64,000 bases of DNA from Streptomyces sp. NBC_01351 (lineage in GTDB: Bacteria > Actinomycetota > Actinomycetes > Streptomycetales > Streptomycetaceae). The stretch covers positions 4,717,501-4,781,500 of the forward strand of contig NZ_CP108356.1 of assembly GCF_036237315.1 (NCBI RefSeq), in the 5' to 3' direction. The translations under genes and the position numbers were made by a program. Under the pieces are notes generated by a model. That model was not told the origin of the DNA. It saw nothing but the letters and a program-made list of their open reading frames with translations, and ran no database searches. Numbering within the stretch: position 1 is the stretch's first letter; the number at the start of each line of letters is the position of its first letter. Below are positions 44,137-53,548 of the stretch, in pieces.

Positions 44137-45159
44137 CTACCAGCGGATGAGTGACAGGCCGAGGGCCATGCCGCCGCCGAAGCCGGCGAGCAGGACCAGG
44201 TCGCCGGCGTTCAGCCGGCCGGAGCGTGCCGCGCGGTCGAGGGTGATCGGCACGGAGGCCGCCCCGGTGTTGCCGAATTCCTCGTACGTCGTCCACGTAC
44301 GGTCCGCGTCCACTCCCAATTCCGCGGAGAGGGATTCCAGCATCCGGCCGTTGGCCTGGTGCGGAACGAAATGCGCGAGGTCCGCCGGGGTGAGGTCGTG
44401 CTCCGCGAGGAATTCACGGATGGCGGGCGGAACGTGAGCGGTCACGAAATCCCGTACGCCGCGGCCGTTCATGGTGAAGTACTGAAGTCCCTCGGCGAGG
44501 GTTTCGGCGGTGGCCGGAATACGGCTCCCGCCGCCGGGGACCTCGATGAGGTGCCGGTCGGAGGCGTGACTGGCGAGGCGGTTGGCGAGGACGCCGCGGT
44601 CCTCCCCGGTCGAAGGGCCGATGACGACCGCGCCCGCGCCGTCACCGAACAGGATCGTGGTGCGCCGGTCCTCGGGGTTGAGGATGCGGGAGTAGACGTC
44701 GGCTCCGATGACCAGGGCGTAGCCCCCGGCGGCGGTGGCCGCCAGCATGCTCTGCGCCGTGGTCAGGGCGAACAGGAAGCCCGTGCACACGCCGTTGACG
44801 TCGAAGGCGGCGGTGCCGTGGTCCGCGCCGAGCTCGGCGGCGACCACCGACGCGGTCGGCGGCTGCGGTTGGTCGGGGGTGGACGTCGCCACCACGATCA
44901 GGGACAACTGCGCGGCGCGGATGCCTGCGCTCTCCAGCGCCGCGCGCCCCGCGATCACCGCGAGATCAGACGTCGCCTCATCGGGCTTCGCCCAACGGCG
45001 ATTGCGTATGCCGGTCTTGCCGAAGATCCATTCGTGATCGACTCCGGCCGGAGCGCCGACTTCGTCGTTGGAGACGACGTGAGACGGTACGTAAGAGCCC
45101 GTGCCCAGCACGCCCACCGAAACAGCATTCCGAACACCGTGAATTCCCGTCGTGATCAT
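44137..45159 (-). CDS. 3-oxoacyl-ACP synthase III (FabH-like ketosynthase)
   Basis: 340 residues with the thiolase-fold triad Cys125 (DVNGVCTGFLFAL), His267 (FVPHQANGRML) and Asn297 (EEFGNTGAASV). The start GVLGTGSYVPSHVVSNDEV is typical of FabH. KAS III enzymes in secondary metabolism prime chains, or act as acyltransferases forming esters or amides. Here there is no nearby polyketide synthase or acyl carrier protein gene, so a stand-alone C-C or acyl-transfer step on an aromatic acyl thioester is more likely than fatty acid priming. GAGGAG lies nine bases before the ATG. Confidence 0.93.
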   Translation of the reverse strand: MITTGIHGVRNAVSVGVLGTGSYVPSHVVSNDEVGAPAGVDHEWIFGKTGIRNRRWAKPDEATSDLAVIAGRAALESAGIRAAQLSLIVVATSTPDQPQPPTASVVAAELGADHGTAAFDVNGVCTGFLFALTTAQSMLAATAAGGYALVIGADVYSRILNPEDRRTTILFGDGAGAVVIGPSTGEDRGVLANRLASHASDRHLIEVPGGGSRIPATAETLAEGLQYFTMNGRGVRDFVTAHVPPAIREFLAEHDLTPADLAHFVPHQANGRMLESLSAELGVDADRTWTTYEEFGNTGAASVPITLDRAARSGRLNAGDLVLLAGFGGGMALGLSLIRW

Positions 45160-45253
45160 TTCGTTCGGCTCCTCAACAGCGTGAAACTTATGGTTCCGTC
45201 CCGGGGAAATACCGACAACGGCGGCCGCGGGACCTTGTCAGGTAATGCGGGGC

Positions 45254-45313
45254 GCGGGGCGGTCCGGGCCGGCCGTCCCGGGACGGGGCTGTGGAAGGTG
45301 CGGACCGCCCCGC
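45254..45313 (-). terminator. Hairpin beyond the phzE-like gene
   Basis: Arms gcggggcggtccg (45254-45266) and cggaccgccccgc (45301-45313) are perfectly complementary, with an inner ccgtcccgggacgg palindrome in the loop. It follows the phzE-like stop on the minus strand by 11 nt and precedes the KAS III gene. Confidence 0.65.
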
Positions 45314-45324
45314 GGCCGCCGGCG

Positions 45325-47226
45325 TCAGGCGGCGAGCATCCGCGCCGTCAGCGAGGCGAGGAGGTCCCCGGTGATGCGGGGGCCGCCGAGCGTCAGCACC
45401 GACTCCGCGTGGAACTGCATCGAGGCGAAGTGCGGGCCGCGCAGCGCGTGCACCTCGCCGCTGCGCGGGTCGCGGCTGATGTCCACGAGGCCGATGCCGG
45501 GGATGATGGCCGAGTCCACCGAGGAGCGGGCGGCGAAGGTGTTGTAGAAGCCCACCCGTTCCGGCCGGCCGAAGAAGTCGATCTCCCTCTGCACGCCCTG
45601 GTTCGGTTCGTCGCGGCGCACCAGCTCGAAGCCGAGGGTGGTGGAGAGCACCTGGTGGCTCAGGCAGACCGCCAGGAACGGTCTGCGCTCGTCCAGCAGG
45701 GTCCGTACGGCCGTGCGCAGGTGGTCGATCTTGGGATGGGCGCTGTCGCGGGGATCGCCGGGGCCGGGGCCCATCACGATCAGGTCGTACCCGTCGAAGG
45801 AGTACGCCTGGTCGAACCGGCGGACCGTCACGTCCAGCCCGAGGGAGACCAGTTGGCGGGCGATCATCGCGGTGAAGGTGTCCTCCGCGTCCACCACCAG
45901 CACGCGCCGTCCGGCCAGTGCCGGATCCACGGCCAGGCGGTCCTGCTCCTCCTTGAGCCAGTAGTCGGCGATCGTCCGGTTGCGCCCCTCCAGGGCCGCC
46001 CGGACCTCGGGGTGGGACGCGAACCGGGTCCGGCCGCCCCCCGATTCCAGCGCCGAGAGCACCCCGGCCGCCTTCGCCTTGGTCTCGGCCACCTCCGACC
46101 AGGGGTCGGAGTGCCGTACGAGGGTGGCCCCGACGCCGATCCGGACCTCGCCGGCGGCGCCGATGTCGGCCGTGCGGATCAGGATGGACGAGTCCAGCGC
46201 GTGGCCGCCCCGCTCGTCGCGCCCGATCAGCGCCAGCACTCCGCTGTAGTAACCGCGGCCCTGGGGCTCGTACTTGGCGATGACCGTGGCCGCGCTCTCC
46301 AGGGGGCTGCCGGTGACGGTCGGCGCGAACAGCGTCTCGCGCAGGATCTCCTCCGGGGAGTGCCCGCTGCGGCCCTCGATGAAGTACTCGGTGTGGGCGA
46401 GGCGGGCCATCTCCTTGAGGTACGGACCGTCCACCCGGGCGCCGCCCTCGCAGATCCGGGCCATCATCTTCAGTTCCTCGTCCACCACCATGTACAGCTC
46501 GTCGACCTCCTTGGTGTCGGCGAGGAAGTCCATGACCTCGGGAAGCGAGGGCCCGGCCGCCGGATAGCGGTAGGTGCCGCTGATCGGGTTCATGACCGCG
46601 GTGCCGTCGCGCAGGCTGACGTGCCGCTCGGGGCTGGCGCCCACGAGCGTGCGCTCGCCGGTGTGCACGACGAAGGTCCAGTACGCGCCCGACTCCCGCT
46701 CCAGCAGCCGCCGGAAGAGGGTCAGCGCGTGGTCGGTGGAGTACGAGCGGATGGCGGTGTTCCAGGAGCGCTTGATGACGAAGTTGGCGCCCTTGCCCTC
46801 GCCGATCTCCTCCGAGATCACCCGGCGCACGGTGTCGGCGTACTCCTCGTCGGAGATGTCGAACGCTCCGCCGTCCAGCTCGATCGGCAGGTCGGGGATC
46901 CGCGACAGCGCCTCGACCAGCGAGACGCGCTCCTGGTCGGTGACGGTCATCGCGACCAGCGGGGTGTCCTCCTCGGGCGCGGCGAAGCCCCGCTCGGCGA
47001 TCTGCCGGTACGGGACGAGCGCGAGCACCTCGTGGCGGGCGCCGCTGCCGGGCGCGGAAGGCGTGGCGGTGGCGCCGGGGGCGCGCAGCTCCGCCAGGGT
47101 CGCCGCGGTGGCGGTCTCGCCGACGATGACGTCGAGGATGCCGGGACCGGAGGCCTCCGGGCGGTAGAGGAGGGCGAACGGGGGCGGGTTGGGGCCGAGG
47201 ACGCGGGCCAGCAGCGGCGAACTCAT
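45325..47226 (-). CDS. phzE: PhzE-like 2-amino-2-deoxyisochorismate (ADIC) synthase
   Basis: 633 residues: a chorismate-binding domain (about 90-410; [50 protein letters not shown]) fused to a glutamine amidotransferase (about 440-633; [13 protein letters not shown], nucleophile in [25 protein letters not shown]). This is the fused order of PhzE, which makes ADIC from chorismate and glutamine and does not form anthranilate. The isochorismatase next to it fits that product. The start overlaps the end of the isochorismatase gene by four bases. Confidence 0.92.
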   Translation of the reverse strand: MSSPLLARVLGPNPPPFALLYRPEASGPGILDVIVGETATAATLAELRAPGATATPSAPGSGARHEVLALVPYRQIAERGFAAPEEDTPLVAMTVTDQERVSLVEALSRIPDLPIELDGGAFDISDEEYADTVRRVISEEIGEGKGANFVIKRSWNTAIRSYSTDHALTLFRRLLERESGAYWTFVVHTGERTLVGASPERHVSLRDGTAVMNPISGTYRYPAAGPSLPEVMDFLADTKEVDELYMVVDEELKMMARICEGGARVDGPYLKEMARLAHTEYFIEGRSGHSPEEILRETLFAPTVTGSPLESAATVIAKYEPQGRGYYSGVLALIGRDERGGHALDSSILIRTADIGAAGEVRIGVGATLVRHSDPWSEVAETKAKAAGVLSALESGGGRTRFASHPEVRAALEGRNRTIADYWLKEEQDRLAVDPALAGRRVLVVDAEDTFTAMIARQLVSLGLDVTVRRFDQAYSFDGYDLIVMGPGPGDPRDSAHPKIDHLRTAVRTLLDERRPFLAVCLSHQVLSTTLGFELVRRDEPNQGVQREIDFFGRPERVGFYNTFAARSSVDSAIIPGIGLVDISRDPRSGEVHALRGPHFASMQFHAESVLTLGGPRITGDLLASLTARMLAA

Positions 47227-47846
47227 CCGGCGATCTCCTTCGCGGTGGTGACGACCGCGCAGCGCTTGGCCGCGTACTCGACGGCCAGCCGGTGGTCCTG
47301 CTCGCTGAAGTCGCCGATCGCGTCCGCGACGAGGAAGGTCTGGATGTCGTGGCTGAACGACTCGATGGCCGTGGTCAGGACGCCGACGTGGGCGTACACG
47401 CCGCAGATGACCAGCTGGTCGCGGCCCGCGGCGCGCATCCGCTCCAGCAGGTCGGTGTTGAAGAAGGCGCTGTAGCGCCACTTGGTGCAGACCCAGTCCC
47501 CGTCAACGGGGGCGAGGGCGGGGACCACCTCCCGGTCCTCGGGGGTCGTACGCATCCCCGGGCCCCAGATGTCGGCCAGCAGGCCGCGCTGCTCCGGCGT
47601 CATGCCGCCGGGCTGGGCGGTGTAGGCGACGGGGGCGCCGGCCGCCTTGAAGTGCTCGCGCAGCAGTACGGCGTTGCCGGTCAGCTCCTCGCGGAGCCCC
47701 TCGGGGAACGGCGCGAGGAAGTACCGCTGCATGTCGTGGACGAGCAGGACGGCCCGGTCCGCGTCGAACGACCACTGCGGTACGGACGGGGGGAGTTCTC
47801 CCGAGGTGGGGAGGGGATAGGGCTCGATGGTCGGTATGCCGGCCAT
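47223..47846 (-). CDS. phzD: PhzD-like isochorismatase
   Basis: 207 residues, the same length as PhzD of Pseudomonas. Catalytic Asp38 in [12 protein letters not shown] and Lys122 in [11 protein letters not shown] occupy the PhzD positions, and [17 protein letters not shown] closes the site. It hydrolyses the vinyl ether of ADIC to give trans-2,3-dihydro-3-hydroxyanthranilate (DHHA) and pyruvate. No aryl carrier domain is fused, unlike EntB. It is coupled to the phzE-like gene by ATGA overlap. Confidence 0.94.
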   Translation of the reverse strand: MAGIPTIEPYPLPTSGELPPSVPQWSFDADRAVLLVHDMQRYFLAPFPEGLREELTGNAVLLREHFKAAGAPVAYTAQPGGMTPEQRGLLADIWGPGMRTTPEDREVVPALAPVDGDWVCTKWRYSAFFNTDLLERMRAAGRDQLVICGVYAHVGVLTTAIESFSHDIQTFLVADAIGDFSEQDHRLAVEYAAKRCAVVTTAKEIAG

Positions 47847-47898
47847 GAATGTTCCTCTCGGATTCTCGTTCCTCGAAGGGGCGGCGTGGCACGGGACG

Positions 47899-48669
47899 TC
47901 ACACGCCGAGCGTGGCGCCGCCGTCCACGGTGAGGACGTGCAGGGTGATGTGGGCCGCGCGGTCGGACAGCAGGAACAGCACGGCCTCGGCGACGTCCTC
48001 GGTGCGGGCGAGCTTGCCCAGCGGGATGCCGATCTTGAAGGATTCGGGGCTGCCCGCGATGGTCTTGGCGGGGCCCTGCTCGTCCTCCCACATGGAGGCG
48101 AGCATCGCCGTGTCGGTGGACCCGGGGGCGACGACGTTGCAGCGGATGTTGTGCTTGGCGACTTCCAGGCCGAGTGACTTGGTGAGCATCGTCGCGGCGG
48201 CCTTCGAGGCCCCGTAGGCGGCCATCGAGGCACGCGGGGTGCCGGCGGCGTTCGACGCGACGGTGACGATGGCTCCGCGGCTGCGCGGAATCATCCGGTT
48301 GACGGCGGTGCGGGACAGCCGGAAGACGCCGCTGACGTTGACCTCGAAGGTCTGGAGCCAGTCCTCGTCGCTGAAGTCCTTCACCTCGCCCGTGCGCAGG
48401 ATGCCCGCCGTGTTGACGAGCATGTCCAGCGGGCCGAGTTCGCGCTCGACGTCGTCGACGACGGCCTCCACCTGTGCGGTGACGGTGACGTCGGCCGGGT
48501 ACGCGTGGGCGTTCAGCCCGTCGGCGGTGAGCTTCTCCACCGCCTCCTGCAGTCGGACGGCGTCGCGGTCGACGGCGGCCACTGCCGCGCCCTCCTCGGC
48601 GAGCCGGCGGGCTACGGCCAGACCGATGCCACCTGCGGCTCCCGTGACGAGGGCGACCTTGTTGTCCAT
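47899..48669 (-). CDS. SDR dehydrogenase, probable DHHA dehydrogenase forming 3-hydroxyanthranilate
   Basis: 256 residues, classical short-chain dehydrogenase like EntA/DhbA. TGAAGGIG at 9-16 binds NAD; NTAGIL, Ser139, Tyr152 and Lys156 (AAYGASKAA) form the active site. EntA oxidises 2,3-dihydro-2,3-dihydroxybenzoate; with PhzE- and PhzD-like partners the natural substrate here is DHHA, giving 3-hydroxyanthranilic acid. This replaces the PhzF step of phenazine pathways. It lies 19 nt after the DAHP synthase gene. Confidence 0.88.
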   Translation of the reverse strand: MDNKVALVTGAAGGIGLAVARRLAEEGAAVAAVDRDAVRLQEAVEKLTADGLNAHAYPADVTVTAQVEAVVDDVERELGPLDMLVNTAGILRTGEVKDFSDEDWLQTFEVNVSGVFRLSRTAVNRMIPRSRGAIVTVASNAAGTPRASMAAYGASKAAATMLTKSLGLEVAKHNIRCNVVAPGSTDTAMLASMWEDEQGPAKTIAGSPESFKIGIPLGKLARTEDVAEAVLFLLSDRAAHITLHVLTVDGGATLGV

Positions 48670-48688
48670 GTCCCAACTCCCTGCTCGT

Positions 48689-49861
48689 TCAGGTCCGCCA
48701 CGTCGACACCACGGCGTAGGCCTGGTGAGGATTGAGGCGCGGATCGCAGAAACTCGTGTAGTTCTCGCCGACCGCGTGGATGCGGGCCGCGTCGGTCGTG
48801 CACTCGGTGACCTCGTCCGGGGTGGTCTCCAGGTGCAGGCCGCCCGCGACGCCGCCGCGGCGGACCACGACCTCCTGGAAGCCCCGTACCTCTTCGACGA
48901 CGGTGTCGACGAGCCGGGTCTTGAGACCGCCGGGGGAGGAAACGGTGTTGCCGTGCATCGGGTCGGTCAGCCAGATCACCGGGTGGCCGGCCTGGACGAC
49001 GGCGTCCACGAGCGCGGGCAGCCGTTCGGCGACGAGGTCGGCGCCCATGCGGGCGATGAGGGTCAGGCGGCCGGGTTCGCGCCACGGGTCGAGGCGCCGG
49101 CACAGCTCGACGAGCTCCTCCGGGTCCATCGACGGGCCGACCTTGCAGGCCACGGGGTTGACGACGCCCGCGAGCATGTCCACGTGGGCGCCGTCGATCT
49201 GGCGGGTGCGCTCGCCGATCCAGGGGAAGTGGGTCGAGGTCAGCAGCGGGCTGCCCTCCTCGTCCCAGCGCATCATGGGCAGTTCGTAGTCGAGGAGCAG
49301 GGCCTCGTGGCTGGTCCACACCGGCGGGCAGATGCCGGAGCGGCGGGCCGGGTCGGTCCAGCCGAGGTGGGCCATGGCCTCCGCGGCGGCCTTGTAGCCG
49401 GACAGCAGTCGGTGCGGGTCGGGGATGCGCTCGGCCAGGCTCGCCTCGGGGCCGTTGACCATGTGCCCGCGGAAGACGGGCAGTTCGATCCCGTCGACGA
49501 TCTCCGTCGGGCGCGAGCGGGGCTTGCCGAACTGCCCGGCGAGGCGTCCGATCCGGACCACCGGCTTGTGGGTGATCATCTTCAGGGTGCCGGCGAGCAG
49601 GTCGAGGAGAGCGGACTTGCGGGCGATGTAGCCGGCGTCGCATTCCGACGGGTCCTCGGCGCAGTCGCCCGCCTGGACGACGAACGCCTCGCCCGCCGCG
49701 ACCCGGGCGAGGTGGGAACGCAGCCGGCGGACGTCTCCGGCGTTGACCAGAGCCGGACGGCGGGAAAGCTCCTCCTTCACCTTGGGCAGTTCCGGGAAAT
49801 CGGCCCAGTCGGGCTGCTGGAGGGCGGACTCTGTTCTGACGGCAAGCGGGGCTGTAACCAC
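48689..49861 (-). CDS. phzC: Class II DAHP synthase (PhzC-like)
   Basis: 390 residues of the plant/actinobacterial type II fold: VVQAGDCAEDPSECDAG, VRIGRLAGQFGKPRS, GYKAAAEAMAHLGWTDPA-like block, CKVGPSMDPEELVELC, WLTDPMHGNTVSSP and GLHLETTPDEVTEC. It joins phosphoenolpyruvate and erythrose-4-phosphate, the first step to chorismate. It is shorter than the feedback-regulated housekeeping form (about 450 residues), as is usual for enzymes that boost chorismate for a secondary pathway. It is first in the 3-hydroxyanthranilate operon; GTG start with AGGAG upstream. Confidence 0.94.
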   Translation of the reverse strand: MVTAPLAVRTESALQQPDWADFPELPKVKEELSRRPALVNAGDVRRLRSHLARVAAGEAFVVQAGDCAEDPSECDAGYIARKSALLDLLAGTLKMITHKPVVRIGRLAGQFGKPRSRPTEIVDGIELPVFRGHMVNGPEASLAERIPDPHRLLSGYKAAAEAMAHLGWTDPARRSGICPPVWTSHEALLLDYELPMMRWDEEGSPLLTSTHFPWIGERTRQIDGAHVDMLAGVVNPVACKVGPSMDPEELVELCRRLDPWREPGRLTLIARMGADLVAERLPALVDAVVQAGHPVIWLTDPMHGNTVSSPGGLKTRLVDTVVEEVRGFQEVVVRRGGVAGGLHLETTPDEVTECTTDAARIHAVGENYTSFCDPRLNPHQAYAVVSTWRT

Positions 49862-50072
49862 GGGAACTCCTGGTCATGGGCAGCGGCGGGTGCAAATGGG
49901 CAGAATGGAGGGGTGGCGGAATACGGATACTCGGCTGAATTCGCGGGAGCGACCACGGTCCGCCGGGCACTCCGTCAAGTGGCCACGGGGAGAGCGCTAT
50001 CCGTTCCGCTATACCTGACAAACGAGTGGGAGGAGGTTTCCCGCAGCGGCCGCCCCGATCAGAATCCGACCC

Positions 50073-51068
50073 ATGCATGCCGCCTATATCGAACAGTTGG
50101 GACCCGCGGAGGTCATCCGTTTCGGTGAGCTCCCCGCTCCGCAGCCGGGTCCGACCGACGTCCTCGTCGCGGTCGACGTCGTCTCCGTCAACCACGTCGA
50201 CACCTTCGTCCGCTCGGGCGCCTGGAGCACTCCGCTCGACTTCCCCTTCGTGATCGGCAGGGACCTCGTCGGTACGGTGCTGGCCACGGGCAGTGCCGTC
50301 CGGCACCGCTTCGCGCCCGGCGACCGGGTCTGGTGCAACAGCCTCGGCCACGACGGCCGCCAGGGCGCCGCCGCCGAACAGGCCGTGGTCCCCGCCGACC
50401 GGCTCTACCCGCTGCCCGCCGGGGTGGACCCCGAGGACGCGGTCGCCCTCGCGCACCCGGCCGTCACCGCGTACCTCGCGCTCTTCGACCAGGGCGGGAT
50501 CACCGCCGGGGACACCGTGCTGGTGGCCGGCGCCGCGGGCAACGTGGGCAGCGCGCTGGTCACGATGGCCGCGCACGCGGGAGCCAGGGTGATCGCGACG
50601 TCCTCGCCGCGCGACTTCGCCTACGTACGGGGCCTGGGCGCGGCCGAGGTCATCGACTACGCCGACCCCGACGTACCGGGCCGGATCCGGGAGCTCAGCC
50701 CGGACGGGGTCGACATCCACATCGACACCTCGGGCCGCAACGACCTGGAGACGGCGGTGGACCTGCTGGCGAGCCGCGGCCGCATCGTGCTGCTCGCGGG
50801 GCTGCGCACCCGTCCGGTGCTCCCGGTGGGGCCGCTCTACCTCAAGGACTGTTCGGTGCGCGGGTTCGCCATCTCGCACGCAACCGCCGGCCGGCTGGCC
50901 GCCGCGGCCGCCCACGTCAACAAGCTGACGGCGGCCGGACTGCTCCGGCCGCGCGCCACCGAGGTGCTGCCGCTGTCGGCGGCGGCGGAGGCGCACCGCC
51001 TGCTGGACGAGGGCAAGGTGACGGGAAAGCTCGTACTTCGGGCGGGCCCCGGAACCGGCGGGAGCTGA
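50073..51068 (+). CDS. Zinc-independent quinone reductase-like oxidoreductase (MDR superfamily)
   Basis: 331 residues. The GroES-like half has VVSVNHVDTFVRSGAW; the NADPH site is VLVAGAAGNVGSALVTMA. The structural and catalytic zinc cysteines of alcohol dehydrogenases are absent, so it belongs to the QOR/crotonyl type. It begins the plus-strand side of the cluster, divergent from the DAHP synthase gene across 211 bp. It may reduce a quinone-like, enone or diazo intermediate. In a diazotase-containing pathway a hydride-type removal of a diazo group is a known chemistry, but that assignment would be inference. Confidence 0.85.
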   Translation: MHAAYIEQLGPAEVIRFGELPAPQPGPTDVLVAVDVVSVNHVDTFVRSGAWSTPLDFPFVIGRDLVGTVLATGSAVRHRFAPGDRVWCNSLGHDGRQGAAAEQAVVPADRLYPLPAGVDPEDAVALAHPAVTAYLALFDQGGITAGDTVLVAGAAGNVGSALVTMAAHAGARVIATSSPRDFAYVRGLGAAEVIDYADPDVPGRIRELSPDGVDIHIDTSGRNDLETAVDLLASRGRIVLLAGLRTRPVLPVGPLYLKDCSVRGFAISHATAGRLAAAAAHVNKLTAAGLLRPRATEVLPLSAAAEAHRLLDEGKVTGKLVLRAGPGTGGS

Positions 51069-51140
51069 ATCGGGAATTCCGCATAAATGCCGGTGCGCCC
51101 TTGGCGCCCTTGGCGTCCATTTCCGGTTCAGTGAAATCCG

Positions 51141-51174
51141 GGCGGCGCCGCGGAATCATTTCCGCGGTGCCGCC
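51141..51174 (+). terminator. Terminator after the quinone reductase gene
   Basis: ggcggcgccgcggaa (51141-51155) pairs with ttccgcggtgccgcc (51160-51174) with one G-T pair and a 4-nt loop, 73 nt after the stop. Confidence 0.75.
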
Positions 51175-51181
51175 TCGACGT

Positions 51182-51203
51182 GCCCGAATTCGGCCCGAAT
51201 TGC
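51182..51203 (+). promoter_or_regulatory. 11-bp direct repeat in the SRPBCC promoter region
   Basis: GCCCGAATTCG and GCCCGAATTGC lie head to tail, an 11-bp period, with a -10-like TAGAAC at 51211. The geometry is SARP-like, but the heptamer differs from the CGGGAAC type found elsewhere in the window. Confidence 0.4.
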
Positions 51204-51275
51204 TTCCGCGTAGAACCTGACGGACCCTGCGGAAGTCCGTTGGTCGTCGAATTCCCGGCCGATAGCGTTTTGGTC

Positions 51276-51824
51276 ATGACGAACTCCATCATCGATTCCG
51301 TCCCGCTTTTCGAGATCCGCGCGGGCATTCCCGTCGCGGCCACCGCGCAGGAGATCTACGACGTCGTCAGCGACCTGACCCGGAGCGCCGAGTGGAGCCC
51401 GGAGTGCATGGGCGGCGAGTGGATCTCCGGTGAGCCCTCCAGCGTCGGCGCGGTCTTCCGCGGCGAGAACCTGCGCGCCGAGGACGTCGTCGGCTGGGCC
51501 CCGCTGATCCGCGGCACCTGGTACACCGAGGCCCGCGTCACGGCGGCCGAGCCGGGCCGCACCTTCCGCTGGATGATGCTGACGCACGCCCAGGAGGACC
51601 AGGAGTCCATCTGGGGCTTCGACATCGAGCCGGCCGAGCAGGGCGAGGGCTCCGTCCTCGTGCACCACTTCCGGATGGGCAAGGCGACCGCCGGCATCCA
51701 CAAGATCGTCGCCGATCTGGACGAGGTCGAGCGCAAGCAGTTCATCACCGACTGGACCGAGAAGCTCGAGCAGGACCTCGACGCCACCCTCGCCCGGATC
51801 CGCGACGTCGTCGAAGGCCGCTGA
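51276..51824 (+). CDS. SRPBCC (START-like) family protein
   Basis: 182 residues of helix-grip fold: FEIRAGIPVAATAQEIYDVV at the start, WSPECMGGEWISG, a central beta sheet, and a long C-terminal helix TDWTEKLEQDLDATLARIRD. Members bind hydrophobic ligands and include polyketide cyclases and aromatases. Here it could bind or fold an aromatic intermediate. The ATG at 51276 has no strong ribosome binding site; frames further upstream lie in promoter-like sequence. Confidence 0.84.
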   Translation: MTNSIIDSVPLFEIRAGIPVAATAQEIYDVVSDLTRSAEWSPECMGGEWISGEPSSVGAVFRGENLRAEDVVGWAPLIRGTWYTEARVTAAEPGRTFRWMMLTHAQEDQESIWGFDIEPAEQGEGSVLVHHFRMGKATAGIHKIVADLDEVERKQFITDWTEKLEQDLDATLARIRDVVEGR

Positions 51825-51976
51825 GCCCTTTCCCCGCGTCTTTCCGCGCTTCCCCGCGCCTCCCCGCGCCGTCCCGGCAGGCCGGCGCCGCCCAGGTGGT
51901 CCGGCGTCGGCCGTTCGCGGCCGTCGGCCCACCACTCCCCGTACGCCACCGTAGACACTCCTGAGAGAACGAGGCC
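51825..51976 (+). other. Pyrimidine-rich leader before the diazotase-like gene
   Basis: The gap contains short direct repeats of the form tccccgcgcc / tttccgcgc between 51832 and 51873. There is no hairpin of terminator quality and no gene. The role is unknown. Confidence 0.45.
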
Positions 51977-53548
51977 ATGCTTCTCCAGCGCATAGGAAAC
52001 AAGGGCATCCGGCTGGGTACGCTCTTCGACCGAGCGGCCGCCCGCACCCCCGCCGGCCTCGTGGTCCTGGACCACGACCTGGACATCGCCCCGCAGCTCG
52101 GGCGCCGCGCCACCTTCACCGAACTCGCCGACCTGGTCGACGACTTCGCCTCCCGTCTGTGGGCGGCCGGGGTACGCCCGAACCACCACGTCGTCGTCCA
52201 CAAGTCCGACGGCTTCGACATCTCCCTGCTGGCCTGCGCGATCGCCCGCATCGGCGCGATCCCGGCCCTGCTCTCCCCGAAGCTGGACGGCGAGACGGTG
52301 GCGGTGCTCGTCCGCCGGATCGACCAGCCCTTCCTGATCACCGACCAGGACAAGCTGGACCACCACCTGCCGGCCGAGATCTTCGACATCACCGCCGAGG
52401 TGCTGCTGACCACGGGCTCCTACGACGGGGCCGTCGAGCTGGCCGGCCTCGCGGGCGCCACCCGCGTCCCGGCCATTCCGATGCCGCCGGACCACCCGAC
52501 CCTGATCACCCACACCTCGGGCACCACCGGCGTCCCGAAGCTCGCCGTGCACACCGGCCACACCTTCGAGGCCCGCTACCGCCCCCAGGCCACCGTGTTC
52601 TCGGCCGTCGGCAAGCGCGAACCCGTCGCCGTGCACGTGTCGTTCGTGCACTCCCGGATGTTCACGGCCATGCCGATCTCGATCCTCCAGGGCCACACCC
52701 TGATCGTCCTCAAGGAAGACGACCCGGAGGCCGTCGGCGACATCTTCGCCCAGGTCCCGCCCGGCTTCATCGAGGCCCACCCCAACACCTTCCTGCGCTG
52801 GGAGGCGCTGGCCGACGACCCGCGCGGCCCCCTCGCCAACGTCAAGTACTTCAGCTCGACCTTCGACGCGATCCACCCGCGCACGGTCAGCATCCTGCTC
52901 AACGCCACGAAGCGCAGCAACCCGCTCTTCGCCCAGGCCTACGGCCAGAGCGAGGTCGGCCCCATCGCGGCCCGCACCTACACCCGCAAGGGCGGCGCGG
53001 ACTTCGACGGCCGCTGCGTCGGATCGCCGTTCCCCGGCATGACCGGCGTCCGCGTCGTCAGCCGCGACGGGAACCCCGTCTCCAAGACGAACCCCGGCTT
53101 CATCGAGATCAAGTCCGACGGCCGCATCATCACCTACCTCGACGAGCACGAGCGCTGGGAGAAGCAGGTCCACGACGGCTGGTGGCGCATGGGCGACCTG
53201 GGCTACCGCACCAAGTGGGGCTGCCTGCACCTGCTCGACCGCGAGGTCGACGAGATCCCGGGCATCGGTTCCACGCTGGAGATCGAGGACAAGCTCTTCA
53301 CCCGCCTCCACGAGCTGATCGAGGTCATCATCATCCCCGGCGCCGACGGCGTCCCCGTCCCCGTGGTGTGCACCCGCGACGACAAGCCCCTCGACCTGAT
53401 CGCGTGGAAGTCCGCGGTCATCGGCCTGCCCAAGCTGGCGGACCCGGTCCAGTGGCGCCTCGAAGACGTTCCGCAAACCTCCACGACCAAGATCAAGCGT
53501 CTGGAGCTCGCCCGCCTGGTTGCCGCTGACATGGGAGAGACGGCATGA
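51977..53548 (+). CDS. AMP-binding ligase, candidate CreM-like diazotase
   Basis: 523 residues of the ANL superfamily. The phosphate loop is THTSGTTGVPKLAV (about 179-191), followed by QAYGQSEVGPIAAR and the hinge MGDLGYRTKWG; the C-terminal lysine motif reads STTKIKRLEL. Most relatives activate acids as acyl-AMP. In cremeomycin synthesis CreM uses ATP and nitrite to diazotise an aromatic amine. The gene is coupled (ATGA) to CreE- and CreD-like genes that make nitrite, and the window encodes an aromatic amine supply, so a diazotase is the best reading; a simple arylcarboxylate ligase remains possible. Confidence 0.82.
   Translation: MLLQRIGNKGIRLGTLFDRAAARTPAGLVVLDHDLDIAPQLGRRATFTELADLVDDFASRLWAAGVRPNHHVVVHKSDGFDISLLACAIARIGAIPALLSPKLDGETVAVLVRRIDQPFLITDQDKLDHHLPAEIFDITAEVLLTTGSYDGAVELAGLAGATRVPAIPMPPDHPTLITHTSGTTGVPKLAVHTGHTFEARYRPQATVFSAVGKREPVAVHVSFVHSRMFTAMPISILQGHTLIVLKEDDPEAVGDIFAQVPPGFIEAHPNTFLRWEALADDPRGPLANVKYFSSTFDAIHPRTVSILLNATKRSNPLFAQAYGQSEVGPIAARTYTRKGGADFDGRCVGSPFPGMTGVRVVSRDGNPVSKTNPGFIEIKSDGRIITYLDEHERWEKQVHDGWWRMGDLGYRTKWGCLHLLDREVDEIPGIGSTLEIEDKLFTRLHELIEVIIIPGADGVPVPVVCTRDDKPLDLIAWKSAVIGLPKLADPVQWRLEDVPQTSTTKIKRLELARLVAADMGETA

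Noticed and set aside
47223..48669. Catecholate siderophore (2,3-dihydroxybenzoate) genes
   Set aside because: The isochorismatase matches PhzD in length and residues, and the partner synthase is the amidotransferase-fused PhzE type rather than isochorismate synthase. No NRPS or EntE-like gene is nearby.
45325..49861. Phenazine biosynthesis cluster
   Set aside because: PhzC-, PhzE- and PhzD-like genes are present, but PhzF, PhzA/B and PhzG are not seen; an EntA-type dehydrogenase follows instead, which diverts DHHA to 3-hydroxyanthranilate.
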